Below the pieces are notes generated by a model. It was not told where the DNA came from. It did not search any database and was given only the letters and a program-made list of their open reading frames with translations. Of a DNA stretch of 64,000 nt, positions 11,349 to 23,764 are shown piece after piece. Where the stretch lies: NCBI RefSeq assembly GCF_022201045.2, contig NC_068558.1:40691501-40755500 (forward strand). Direction: 5' to 3'. Both the position numbers and the translations under genes were made by a program. The DNA is from Citrus sinensis. Taxonomy: Eukaryota > Streptophyta > Magnoliopsida > Sapindales > Rutaceae. Numbering within the stretch: position 1 is the stretch's first letter; each line of letters begins with the position of its first letter.

Positions 11349-12915
11349 GCCCATAAAACACAAGAGCAAAAAGTGGTCAACAGTTGACACCGCCGCCACT
11401 AGGAAAAATGGGAAGCAAGCAATAAGTGTTTTTCTCAGTTCTCACAACATAATTAAAAGCAAAAGCTGTCTAGATTCATTTTGTACAAATCAAAATGCTT
11501 TTCCCATTTTTTTGGTTCCGCGCATTGAATCGACCTAACGTATTTTCCATATGTGTTGGAAATAATTTATTTACTCCCATTTCTTACTTTTGAGTTTTCT
11601 TTTCCCATAAAAAAAAAAAAAAAGAGGGAGAGAGATGGGATAGCTCAAATGATCAAATATTTTTACCATAGAATTGTAAAATAATAACCTTATGTGAGAT
11701 ATTATTCACATTATAAGTGCAATTAGGTAATGTTGTCTACTTTTTTTAAAAAAAAAAATTGATCACATAGTAGATTAGTGAATTATATATGTATTTATAA
11801 CTGTTATTACAATAGATCATTATACTAATATTTATAATTAGATATATAATTAGGAGCATGTTCAGATACAGATATTTACTATTACTATTATAATAGATCA
11901 TTACACGTATAATTACAATTAAATATATAAGTAGGACTTATATTATTATATTAAATTTTATAAAATACATGTCCAAATAAATAATTCTCACAAATAAAAA
12001 ATATCTCTGCTCCACTTGTATTTTGTAAGAAAACAAAAACTTACAAATTAATTCAATATAATTATAATTAATCGAAGGAAGTTGGGTTTACGGGGACTCA
12101 AATCCGAAATAGTTATGCTTTAACTTTAATACCACTTGGCCGGGTAGTGGTAATGCACTTTTAACAGTACATAGGGTTAGGTGTTCTTTGGTCAGATGGA
12201 TTAACCATAAATAGAAACAACTTTAGATTTTGGAATTAAAAAATATATTAGGATCACATTATTGTTTCCCTATATACATGCATATCTATATATAGATATA
12301 TATATATATATACTGCAAAATCCATTAAAAGCTTCCACCTTAATGACCAACCCATCGGTTTTATAATCTCTAAATGACAACTTCACTCCCTCTAGTTTCG
12401 GTTTCCATTAACGTAATAAATAAATAGGTCCTCTCTCTGGCAGTTGCAAACAACCCAGGAAGCTCTAAGGTATTGGATTTCTTTCTGTGAATGTGAGTGT
12501 TTTTTATCCCAAATTGTGGTTTCCTTTTTATGTTATTTTTGTGATTTAACAACAGATAATCTTTCGAAATGCGCATTTTTTTGCTGATTATTGTGGAAAC
12601 ATTGTTCCCATTTCAAGCGTATACAATTCACTGTTCGACCTTTAGATTAGATCATGGTATATTCTGGAAAAAGCATTGATTTTTGCATCAGGCAATGTAA
12701 AGCACTTGGAGGGTAATCTTTATTTTGGCATATAATGATTCTGCATTGTTATCTTTAGTGTTTCGGTTGATTCTTTGGTGAATTGATGTGTGGGTTGTTC
12801 TGTGAGAATATTTTCTTCTTTGATGAAGAGATCTTGATGGGTTGAAACCATTGAATGAATTGAATGTTTGTGTGCCTGTAGAAAAAGGGGGAAGTGAAGA
12901 TATAACATTTTTGTG
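11349..12915. other. Intergenic region and 5' leader of the APS kinase gene
   Basis: The stretch is mostly AT-rich DNA without a credible frame. A run of alternating TA words at about 12285-12311 could include the TATA box of the APS kinase gene. The 600 bases from there to the ATG at 12916 would then be a long leader, possibly with its own intron, which cannot be proved from sequence alone. Confidence 0.4.
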
Positions 12916-15790
12916 ATGGCTACTGTTGGAAATTCGACTAATATATTTTGGCAAGAATCTCCAATTGGGAGGCTTGAAAGGCAGAAGCTTCTCAACCAAA
13001 AGGGATGTGTTGTATGGATCACGGGTCTTAGTGGATCGGGTTTGTTTACAGTGTTCTTTCCTGTTTATTCATTTAAGTTTTTGAAATTTTGGGTATGCAG
13101 AGACTCTGTCTGGTAAAAGTATTATATGTCTAACACATGTCGAGGAGCCAAATTTCTATTTGCATGCTAATCTCTGTATCTATTTCATGTTATTGAACAA
13201 AATTTAAATGAGGCAGAACTGAATGGCCAATTACATTAACTTTCTCTTTTATGTCTCATTCCTTTCTTGTTTCTAGATTTTGGTAAAATTTGCTCAATCT
13301 CTCAGGGAAAAGTACGCTAGCATTTTCGGTTAACAAGGAACTTTATTCTAGGGGAAAGCTGTCTTATATCCTTGACGGAGATAACCTTCGACATGGACTA
13401 AACAAAAATCTTGGTTTCAGTGCAGAAGATCGAACTGAGAATATACGTAGGGTTGGTAAGTGTGTTTTTGTAGATAAATTAACCTTTGGTTGGAGTTTAG
13501 GTTAGGTGAATTCAAAAGTTTAATTGTATAAAGTGATTATTTATCACCAACAAGGCATAAACTGATTTGAACTTGTATTAAGAACATATGTGTCTGTTTG
13601 CTTGTGTATAGAGGATGGAAACTTATATGGATGACTCCAATGACCTGATTGATTTTGTTGCTTGCAGATTTGTATGATTTACTGTTCCCAATGATTATGT
13701 TGAAGTCTTTGACACTGATTTGGGAAGTCTATTGATTTTAATTTTGTTCACTATTAGACTTATAATACTTCTTGCATGTCATAATTTTCTATTTCATTTT
13801 CTTTTTTCGTTTTCCCTGTAATTTAATCAATTTTAAATGCACTAGATGCCACATGCTTTGTCTGCATATTTGTCTCTGGGCATAGTCTGAAGGTACTTTT
13901 GCCAACACAAAGGCACAAAGTTGATTTAGGGAATGCCCATGGAGCGCGCTTCTAAGTGCATGCTTTTCCATATATCACAAAATTTTAACATATCAAAACT
14001 TAATGATTTCCAAAACAAATGCAGAAGAACAGTGAGAGTGAGACTAGAGTTTTGGGCTATCTTTTCTAGAGCATTAGGTGTGCCTTCTACATTGTTTGTG
14101 TGCAACTTATTTAGTTTCAGTTGATTCTTAATTATTAGTTTTCTGTTATAGGGGAAGTAGCAAAGCTTTTTGCGGATGCTGGTTTAATCTGCATTGCCAG
14201 TCTGATATCTCCATATAGAAAAGACCGGGATGCTTGCCGTGCAATGTTGCCAGATTCAAACTTTATTGAGGCAAGACTTCTTGTGGATGTCTGTTATATA
14301 CATAGACTCTGATTACGTTATTTTTAGGAGGGAATACCATCTTACCAGTAGATCTGCAGGTTTTTATGAATATGCCTCTGGAATTGTGTGAGGCAAGAGA
14401 TCCAAAAGGACTCTACAAACTTGCGCGGGCTGGAAAGATTAAAGGTTTGCTTTCAATTTTTTTTTTCTGCTACTATGAGAAATTAATACCGAGAACTTGC
14501 AAAAAAATATTTTCTGCTACTACGAGAAATTAATACTGAGAACTTTGTTGCTTTAAACTTTGGGTGAAGTGGAAATGAGGAATCAATTGACATCTTTTGC
14601 CAACAATGGCACAATTCTCAGATTATGACTGGTTGCACAGTTTCCTTTCCTTTATAAGATTGTGTCCGCTGCCAATAATTACTAAGGAAATTGTGATTAC
14701 ATGACAGGGTCTTCTACGTTGCTGCATATAAAGGAATACTATAGTGATATTTATGATTTGGTGTCTGCACCATGAAGCTTGTTATGTCATTAATTAGAGT
14801 TCATGGTAGTGCTAATCTTCCTCATCAGCTGATTGGAATTGCCAACTAGTATATTTAAAGTGATTTCTCTTGTTTTCCATAATTTCAAGATGCGTGATCA
14901 AATTGTGTGGTAAGCATAGAGAGGGCTTATTTTCCTGGTTAAATAAGTCACTCATCTGCAAGCTAATTGTTTTTCTTTTTTATCTTCCTGCTATTGTCAA
15001 CACTTTGGATAAATCACAGGATCTTTAAGGTTTTTCCAGATCACCATGCCCAATGCCATTAAAGTTCCAGCTTTTGAAATTGTGCACTTCATACCAGATG
15101 TCTGCTTTTGATCAGGCATAGGAAGGTGCTATTGGGTCACCTCAAACTTTCTCATTCTTTCACTTGTCTTGCAATCATGTCATGGTTTCGATTCGTTAAC
15201 TCGTCCTCAGCTGCATGCTGCCTTAAGTTTTAACTCTTAGGACTTTGCAATTGAAATTTTAGCCTGCTTCCATATATTTACACAAATTTTGATAAAGAAT
15301 AAGGAACCGTGCTTTGTCTGTAGAAATTAAATACGGTGATTCTATAAACCTATGTCAATTCCTAATTATTTCATTGGTATTTTTATTATCTTTTGAGGTC
15401 TCTTCACGACTGATGGAACAGAACCTTCTTTCTATTATCCTTAGGTCCCTTACCCATTGATCATATTGTAATGCAGGTTTCACTGGGATAGATGACCCAT
15501 ATGAACCACCATTAAATTGCGAGGTACGTTTTGAGTTTGCTGTGTGAACTATCAAGGTCATAGGCACATGGTTTCTTCAATAAATCAATTCTCTCTCTCT
15601 CTCTGGGCCATCAATGTTACATCTGCCATGTTAGCTCAGGTATGTTGCTGCATTTGAACTGTTTTTTTTTTTTTTTGGTCCTTTTGTCCAGATAGAAATA
15701 AAGCAGAAAGATGGAGTTTGCCCTACTCCCAATGCTATGGCAGGACAAGTAGTGTCTTATATGGAGGAGGAAGGATATCTACATTTTTAG
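12916..15790 (+). CDS. APK3: Adenylyl-sulfate (APS) kinase, cytosolic APK3-like
   Basis: Six exons (12916-13039, 13306-13455, 14152-14270, 14360-14444, 15477-15523, 15692-15790) give 207 residues. The enzyme phosphorylates APS with ATP to PAPS, the sulfate donor for sulfotransferases. The P-loop GLSGSGKST is residues 37-45, split by intron 1. [10 protein letters not shown] is 65-74 and binds APS; the later motifs [32 protein letters not shown] and GIDDPYEPP are all intact. There is no N-terminal transit peptide: the protein starts directly with the conserved [10 protein letters not shown] segment, as in Arabidopsis APK3, so a cytosolic location is inferred. Intron 3 has a GC donor (GAG|GCAAG). 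The two redox cysteines of plastid APK1 are replaced by Ser15 and Phe48. Confidence 0.95.
14463..14545 (+). repeat. Tandem duplication in APS kinase intron 4
   Basis: Two adjacent copies of a roughly 48-base unit containing TTCTGCTACTA(T/C)GAGAAATT and AATAC(C/T)GAGAACTT lie just after exon 4. They differ at only a few positions. Confidence 0.85.
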
Positions 15791-17431
15791 TGATCTGCTC
15801 TCTCCCAATTTTTTTTTTTTTTTTGGGGACCATCTCACATCTTTGCTAGTTCCAACCGGAAGATGCTTGAATCATCACCTCATAATCTTTTGGCTTCGTC
15901 ACACGCCCATGCTATTTATTGAAGATTAGTACGCACTAAGTGAAAACTGCAGTATTCGAGAATAGTTTAAAATAGGAAATATGCCGGTGCTTCTGCTTTT
16001 TATTCGAATAACTATAGATTTCCATGTCAAGGTCTAAGGTTTGCCTGATAAATTTTGTTGTCTCAGCAAGACCTTTTCATTATTACATCAACGTAGATTC
16101 TATTTAAATTTCATATGCTTAGTTTGTTGTTACAGATCATCCAAACAAAATGCTGAAATTATAGTCAGCAAATGATTCATCACATTGTTTATGAATGTGG
16201 ACAACAAGTTTATTTCCGTCAAAATTTTCATGTAGTACTCGAGTTTTTTAATGCATTTGAATGTAAAATTTTTTTAAAAAAAAAAGCAAAAAAGATTAAA
16301 TATGAGTTATGAAATAGGGGTCGTGGTGCTATGTTACATCATATGTAACATGCAACAACCTTTGAGTTGTCACCTAAAATTAAAAAGTTACAGTATGTAA
16401 AACAATTGAATTGTCATGGATGACAGCCATGAGTTTGTTGTATATTACATTAATTATATAACATAATCTAACCCATGAAATATTGAATGCTTTTTTTTTT
16501 TTTTTTATATTTTGTTTGAAAATAGAGTAAGTGATTTTATTAACGAATGTACATAAATGCAAATGTTTTATAAAAATAGAAGGAAATTTTGTAACAAATG
16601 GCTTGTGATAATTTGGGGTTGTTTTGTTCCATGTACACAGTACACTTGGTGAGATTGTCCACCAATGACTATCCGTAAAAAGTTATTTGAGAATATTTTT
16701 CTAACTCTTTTTTTTTTTTTTAGTTTAATATTTTTTGAGATTTACAAAAATGGATTAAAAAAGAAGAAGAAGAATAAGCTCTTGAGTCTTGATATTAAAT
16801 ACTCAATTAGAAATGTTCTTTTGGAGTGCTTTTAAAAATATTACTACTATGCTTTATAACACAAAAAAATTATAAAATTGTTTTAAGATCATAAATTGCT
16901 TAGGCATTTCTTCAATTCTCGGATTATATTTCGGCAACCAAGCATTGATATTTAATCAGAAAAATTTAACAAAAAGAAGACCGAATTAACAGTTAAAAAT
17001 TAAAAAATTAATAATCAATTAATACTGTAACATTAGATAGTTTTATAGTTCATTTTATCCACTCTCTATTATTATCTTACAGTTACTTTTAATATTTTTG
17101 GTAAATGAATATTTATGTAAGGGACAGTTAGTATGGCAGCGCAGCGTAGCGTAGGACTGGTTTGCCAAAGTTGAACAAATTACTATTTATTATATAAATA
17201 AACAAAAATGGCAGCAACGATTAAGATTTAAGAAAAAGGAAACGTTTTCAAATTCCCACTTGGGAACAAAACAAACAAAGACAAGAGCCAACAAAGACCA
17301 GAAAGAAAACGGATATAATTAATACGTAATATTTGTTTATTTATTCCTTCTTCTTCTTCTTCTTCTTCTTCTTCAGTTTCATATAGAAATAGAAAAAGAA
17401 AAACCGGCAGACAGCACAAAGCAGAGAAGAA
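15791..17431. other. APS kinase 3' region and intergenic DNA
   Basis: The first few hundred bases should include the 3' untranslated region of the APS kinase gene. The rest is AT-rich with long T runs and no credible frame. A (TTC)n microsatellite at 17346-17374 lies in the probable leader of the next gene. Confidence 0.55.
17346..17374 (+). repeat. (TTC)n microsatellite in a probable leader
   Basis: About nine CTT/TTC units lie 58 bases before the ATG at 17432. Pyrimidine-rich CTT tracts of this kind are common in plant 5' untranslated regions. Confidence 0.9.
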
Positions 17432-17695
17432 ATGGTGTTGAACAGCTCGGTGGTATTGACAATCGCAAACGTATCAGCGAACGTGTGCCAATACATAGCG
17501 TGTAATCCCGAGAGGTTGCCTGCTGACCAAGTCTTGCACCTCCTCTGTTGCCTCCCTCTCCGCCATTTGCGCCGCCTCGCCTTCTCTTTTTGGGCCTTCC
17601 TCTGCTACTCCGACAATATCTCCTGGTCCTCCGATCACGATTCCGACACCGACAACGACTCCGATTCCGACCGCCGCCACTCCCATTCGGATTGA
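17432..17695 (+). CDS. Small unrecognised protein with Asp/Ser/His-rich tail
   Basis: A single uninterrupted frame of 87 residues. Residues 1-60 are mildly hydrophobic and Cys/Leu-rich: it begins MVLNSSVVLTIANVSANVCQ, followed by NPERLPADQVLHLLCCLP and a Trp/Phe-rich stretch. Residues about 65-87 are an acidic Ser/Asp/His tail (SDHDSDTDNDSDSDRR). GC content and codon use are well above the surrounding AT-rich DNA, which supports a real gene, as does the pyrimidine-rich leader before it. I do not recognise the family and assign no function. The LPADxVLHLLCCLP motif looks like a short helical segment. The opposite strand is also open here, but this is a by-product of the repetitive Asp/Ser codons. 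Confidence 0.6.
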   Translation: MVLNSSVVLTIANVSANVCQYIACNPERLPADQVLHLLCCLPLRHLRRLAFSFWAFLCYSDNISWSSDHDSDTDNDSDSDRRHSHSD

Positions 17696-18477
17696 GTTCT
17701 TCGTACTTTTTCTTGTCGTTTTTTTTTTTTAAATTTATATGTGTATTAAGCAAATTCTGTTTTTCTTTTTGTTTTTTTTGTGAATTCACTGAATTGAGAG
17801 ATATTTGGAGAAATTTGTTTACGCCTTGATTCGTTTCATTATTATTATTATTTTGTATTTTTATTTGGTCTGTTTGTTTGTTTGTGGTTTTTTTTTTCTC
17901 TCTTTCTCCACTTTTTTTTCCCCAGAAAATTCGTGTTTTTATTTTCTATTTTGTAAATTTGGGGTTTTATTCGGTTTAGGAAGGAAATTTATAAGGGTTT
18001 CTTTGCTGAAATTGGACTATTATGTGCCAAAAAATTAAAAAAAAAAAGTGTGAACGACTTATCATACAAGTTACTTAAATATTTATGACATGTGGTACAT
18101 AACAAATGACAAGTCATAGTAGACGGAATAATGATTTTCACGTAAAAAAAAAAAAAAAAAAAAAAACTTTTTTCCCCCCCGAAAATCAAGTAATCAACCT
18201 TTTTAACACATTCACTGCTATCACTCCAGAAAATCCCATGCCACGTTTCTCTTCAAATAATTTGGACCCATCTCTTTGGTGACTGCTGCCAGTGCCATTG
18301 AAGCTAACAGATAGATAACCTTCTTCAATTCTTCATCGACACTCACTTAAAAATTGTATTTATGGAAAAAAAATCATTTATAAATAGATAAATATTGAAA
18401 TTTTTTGATAAATTAATAAAGAGAAAGACTTTGGTCAGAGAAAGGCAGTGTTTGGTGGGTGACGCTGGAAAAAAAAA

Positions 18478-21400
18478 ATGAAGACTTTGGAAGCTCCTTG
18501 GACGATTTCTTTATTTTCACGCATTCATGTCGACAAAACCCCTCATTCTTCTCCAATGTTACGGTTTTGCCATTCAACAACTAGACTCTCTTCCTTCACT
18601 CCTCTCTCTTTCACCCTTCGTCGTCAGCTTCCCATGGCTTCTTTTTCAGCTCAGGTTGGTCAAAAATCAATCTTTGTTTATTCTTTATGTACATGTGATG
18701 TGTTTTTATTTATTTATTTTTGGGATTATCTGATTGTTTGTTTTGATCAGGCTGTGTCAACTGGGGATGTTAAAAGTGATGCCAATGTCTTCGAATTGAT
18801 TCAAAAGCATCAGGTGATACTATTATGATTTTGTTTCCAATTATTTTTCTTTTCTGTATTTTTGCTTATTAATTCTTCATTTGATTAAAATTATATGAGA
18901 ATAATTTATGAATATAAATGTTAGGATCATATTTTAGTCCTTTCCCTGTTTTATTTTTATACAAGGATAACATATGGTTGGTTCGTATATTGGAAATGGG
19001 AAAACATGAATAACGGCTGAAGTTGATGTGGGGTTGTCATTTCAGGAAGCAGCTGCCCGGCTTCCTCCACTTGAGGAAATTCGTACTGTGCTTGATCGTA
19101 GTGTTCGCGGCATGCTTTCTACTTTTTCTCAGGTTTTGGGTTCATATCTGGTTGATTATTAACAGTTCTGGACTAATTAAGTGAGAAAAACAATAGCAAT
19201 AAACTTAATATGTTTGTGCTTTCTTTGGTAATGCTGGTTAGGTTTTGAAGTAAGATAGTTGTTTGCTATCAAACAATTAAATTGCCACTTTCATGGCTTA
19301 TTGACCTCTTTTATTTGTGCAGAAGTATGAGGGTTATCCATCAGGATCAATGGTTGACTTTGCATGTGATGCAGATGGAACTCCAATATTAGCCGTCAGC
19401 AGCCTGGCTGTTCATACAAAGGTTTGCTGGAAATTTTGTTATCTTAACTCATAAGATTGTTCGTTCATAAAAATTTACAAACTTCAGTTTTACAGACCAG
19501 ATAATTATTTAGATAGAGAAATTCAGAAATAACGCCTTTGTCTGCATGTGATTTTCTTTCGTTTACATCTCATTTAGGTTTGATAGCAATGGGTTGATGG
19601 AATCAAATTGATAGATAACTAATGGAAGATATAGTTATTAAAGTTCATGATAAGAGTTTGCTAGTTTTTCTTTGATTTGCTTTAGGATTTCTTTTTCTTG
19701 TCAAATTCCTATAATTAATTATTTCAAAATTGCTGCTATCCAGGACCTGTTAGCAAATCCAAAATGTTCATTGCTTGTAGCTAGAGATCCAGAGGATAGA
19801 ACTGATTTAGTCATCACTCTGCATGGGGATGCTACTTCTGTAAGTTGTTACTTATTTCCAACTGTTGTATGGTTTCGGTCAATGATTCTGCAACTGATCA
19901 TTCTTTTAGGTATGAACTTCTCCTTAATCATTTCAATCATAACAATTTCAGTTATGCTTTATCAATGAATGACACAGGTTGCTGAGAAAGATAAAGCTGC
20001 CATTCGTGCTGTCTATTTGGCTAAGCACCCGAATGCATTCTGGGTAACTTAGTTCCCTCATGTTCTCTTATCTGCTTTGTTAATCTGAGCTATGAAGTGT
20101 CACCAACTTACTTTAGTGGAAATCTAAAACTGCTCCACCATGTAAAGGTTGATTTTGGTGACTTCCAATTTATGCGCATTGAACCAAAAGCTGTCCGGTA
20201 TGTGTCAGGTGTCGCAACAGCTTTATTAGGATCTGGAGGTTTGTCTCCTGTCCAGCATTTGTTTTTAAATTAAATTCGGATGGTGTTGTACACCGGGTTT
20301 TTTTCTCTAGTGCTTTGATCTTCGGGGGGGGGGGGAAGTTAGATTCTCCCTCAGTTACTTGAGATGAGATGCTGATATTTCCAGATACACTGTTACACAT
20401 ACTGATTTTTGTTTCTGCAGCTCTAATGAATTTGTTTGTTGGGTTGCTGCTTCCTTTCTACCACTATATTCCCTAAATTAATTCTTATTTATCTTTCCTG
20501 TGCTTTCACTTTCAGAGTTCAGCAAAGAGGAATACCAAGCAGCAAACGTTGATCCTATAGCTCAGTTTTCTAAGCCTGTTGCGGTATTGCCTACTTGTTT
20601 GCTATTTATTATTGTTCTATCATTACTTCTGCAGTTTCTATCTTCTAATTGAATTACTATCTCTTGGCAGTCTCACATGAACAGAGATCATGCTGAAGAT
20701 ACAAGAATCATCGTGCAACACTCTACATCGATTCCGGTAATCTAGAATTATATGGTTAACACTGTCTTTCTGTATAATCGTTATTATATGATCAGATTGG
20801 CACTGGTTGAGAAGGAAACTGATAGGATTAAGCCCTTATTGCTTGTAGTCAGTATTTTGCATACCAGTACCAAATGAATGGTTTGATAAATAATTGAAGA
20901 AGTTTCAGTTGCTTGGTTATGAATGATTTATCAAAGATTGGTTCAGTTTCTCCGTCGTGATTACCAAAGAGAGATTGATAGGCTTAGTAAAAAATGACAT
21001 TTTTCAGGTGGCTTCTGCTTACATGCTGGATTTGGATAGTCTTGGATTCAATGTTAAGGTACTGCTAACTGTCTTAAGTGGGCCGCGTCCTCAAGTGATT
21101 GATCTTCTTTTAGATTTTGTTGGTTGGCTTAGAACATAATGACTTTGCATTACTATCAAGCCACCTTCCAGAACAGGTTTTCTTGATGCTTCTCTGTTGA
21201 GTATCATTTTCATAAATTCTCTCTCTCCCTTTCTTTTTAAATTATTTTGACTTTCATTTCTTTTAGGCTGGTTATCAAGGAAATACTTTCAAGCTCCGAA
21301 TTCCTTTCCCTAGACGTGCTGAAGATAGAAAGTAAGAAATCTTATGCTGGGATTTCTCATCTTGCACAAATATTTACTGTTCTTGACATATCAAAAGGGG

Positions 21401-22060
21401 AAAAATGCTTCTTTGATCCTTATATGTGGTTGCAGTTTCGTTTAGCTTTTCTAACCCAAACTTATGCTCACCATGCTTAATGACTTTATTATGACACTAG
21501 AAAACTGATAAGTGAGAGATAAGACTGCAGGTAATGTTTCAGACGGTTGGACAAATTGCTGAAATTGATATGTAATATTGTAAATCAATAGTATATGCTG
21601 ATTGCATGCAAGGAATAATATATGTATATATTTATGCCGGTGTCTTTCTCTTTCATCTTATACTTGGATATATACTCAGATATCATATCCTGCAATAGAG
21701 TTGCTGAAAATGCTTGAGAATAAAATGGTTGACACCTCCTTGAACTGTCTGGTGAATTACTTGATTTTCTTTGACTATAGAATCATTCTTGAACATGAGT
21801 TGGAACTCTAGGTTGGAACTTTCTGGCTTATCTTATAGTTGGAATATTCATTTGGATCTTTCAATGCTTTTCCTAAAGAAAACATGCAAAAGAATGGGAC
21901 AAATCTATGCTGCATATCATGTTTGATGGCATTCAATTCTTTTTTCTGCCCATTATTGTCTTTCTGTTGTTGTTCTGTTAAGTTGCATTTTCTTGTATTG
22001 CTTAGGGATGTGAAGACCCTCATAGTGGAAATGCTTCAAGCTGCTAATTCCCATAACTGA
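18478..22060 (+). CDS. HugZ-family FMN/heme-binding split-barrel protein with DUF2470 domain, plastid
   Basis: Twelve exons (18478-18654, 18751-18813, 19046-19132, 19323-19421, 19744-19839, 19978-20043, 20148-20238, 20516-20583, 20671-20736, 21008-21058, 21267-21331, 22006-22060) give 327 residues. Residues 1 to about 59 are Ser/Thr/Arg-rich and read as a chloroplast transit peptide. A pyridoxamine-phosphate-oxidase-like split barrel follows (about 85-245; PSGSMVDFACDADGTPILAV, CSLLVARDPEDRTD, HPNAFWVDFGDFQF). A DUF2470 segment covers about 250-325, starting SHMNRDHAEDT. This architecture is that of bacterial HugZ heme oxygenases and plant At3g03890, from memory. A role in plastid heme or flavin chemistry is family knowledge; the reaction here is not shown. 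All introns are GT-AG. Confidence 0.9.
20324..20335. repeat. Poly-G tract in intron 7 of the HugZ-like gene
   Basis: A run of about eleven G residues within the intron. Such homopolymers are prone to length error in assembly. Confidence 0.8.
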
Positions 22061-23764
22061 TCCCACAGAGTTATAAGAACGAAGAGGTATCAATATCCAA
22101 ATCTTTTGGTGATACTGTCTATTTCTTCAACCATAAATTATTTCAGCTTTGCAAGATTTTCGTTGTTCCTCCAAGGCATACAAACTTTGATTTGTCACTG
22201 TCAACATCAAGACTTTAACTGAATGGCATGCCTTTGAACAAGTCATGTCCTCAAATTGGGCATTCTAGCAGAATGTTATTATGATGTTTGAAGAAAGTGC
22301 AGGGATCTATTCTGGCATATTTTATATATATTTGCAAATTGATCTGCATTTGTAGCACGTGAAGCTGAAGCAAATCATATGCAAAGATTTCGAATTACTT
22401 TTTATCTTCATCTACTTACAATTTTATGAATTCATCCTAACGTCCAACCCCTCAATTGTATTATCATGTACATGTATGTGCCAATAGGATTATCATTTAT
22501 TAACTTGCCTTCATTGTGACCTTCCTTGGGGGTTGTTGTCTTCGTTGGCTGTGCAGGTTCCTGAATCACATCACAATCACTGTTTGGTGGATACCCACAG
22601 ATTGAGTTTATGAGTGCAGCGAATAAAGATAAACTGCTTAAGAAAGACATTTAGACATACTTTGGCCACAATCATGTATAGCAAGAATTATTTTTTTATA
22701 AATCATATGTGATAGTTTCTAAATGGTCTTCCCTCCCCCCCCCCTCCCCCCGGCCCGTTTTTGCGCGATGCGTTATTGTAAAAATGAATTGTTCTGAGAA
22801 CTCAATGAAGTTGAGAAAAGGAGTGGCCCACGTTGCCTTCGATGAGATAGGGATAAGCTTTGCAATTGATATATATAGTATGATATGATTTGGTATTGAC
22901 TAAAAAAGGATAAGATAATTGAATTCTATTGGGTTAGATATGGAAAAGACAATCAAAGACACAAAAATTATCAAACAATCATTAGTGGAGTTTTGATGCT
23001 GATGACAGTGCCACTTCATATGTTACGGAGGAATTAACTATGGTGTAACTGTGCTACTATACTATAATTATTTCCAATCATTAAATAGAGTTATTAGATT
23101 TAAAAGTGAGAGATTAAGTAACTGTGTTATGATACCACAGTTACACCAGATCCATGTTCTGGAATTCACGCATTCAGATTTAAAATATAATAATGATATT
23201 TCGTGTTGGATGGAAGATATGATTTCACACAAATGCACTCCTAAAACTGAGCTACTTTTATTGGTATGCAGTAGTCGAGCCAGATTTTGATAATTTTGGT
23301 AGGCCTACAAGAAGCAATGGCATGCCCAGATTACCAATAGAATTTGATCCGAGCACATGCTACATAATCTTTACCATATTGGGTGCATGCCAGAGGAATC
23401 ATAAGAGCCGTCATGTCAGAATCCAAAATCACTTTGATTTTTGTACATGAAAACACAAATAAACATGGAAACACCTCGAGAGAAATGAGTGAGAGACAAC
23501 ATCAAAGGGGCAAACAACAATAACTATAGTTTCTATGAGAACGCTGGATGGAAACATTATATATTTTTAATTTTAATTTTTTTTTACTCATTGATAAAAA
23601 TGAAATACTACCTATACAACAGAACCAGAAGAGAGGCTATTGTTGATTTTCTGCTCTTTTATATTCCCTCAACAAGCACTAACAAACCACTCAATTACAA
23701 CAAATTTCCCCCCCAAAAAAAAAAAAATTCAGAAGAAAGTGTTTCTGCTGCTACATCACATCTT
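22061..23764. other. 3' region of the HugZ-like gene and intergenic DNA with a MITE
   Basis: After the stop at 22060 the sequence is AT-rich with no credible frame. It contains a C-rich homopolymer cluster (about 22733-22752) and a foldback MITE at 23041-23148. The last part leads into the tail end of the minus-strand DUF1639 gene. Confidence 0.55.
23041..23148. mobile_element. Foldback MITE related to the one at 10186
   Basis: The termini TGGTGTAACTGTG (23041-23053) and CACAGTTACACCA (23136-23148) are exact inverted repeats. Just inside the right end a further CACAGTTAC/GTAACTGTG arm lets that end fold on itself. This is the same design as the 10186-10297 element, whose ends read GGTGCAACAGTGGTACC. 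Length is 108 bp with an AT-rich core and no ORF. Confidence 0.65.

Noticed and set aside
10565-11399. Several 64-100 codon ORFs
   Set aside because: All fall within the MULE arms or its tandem core and reflect TIR sequence, not genes.
17474-17789. Minus-strand ORFs opposite the small orphan gene (Arg/Gly- and Glu-rich)
   Set aside because: Antisense shadows of the Asp/Ser/His codons and the pyrimidine-rich leader.
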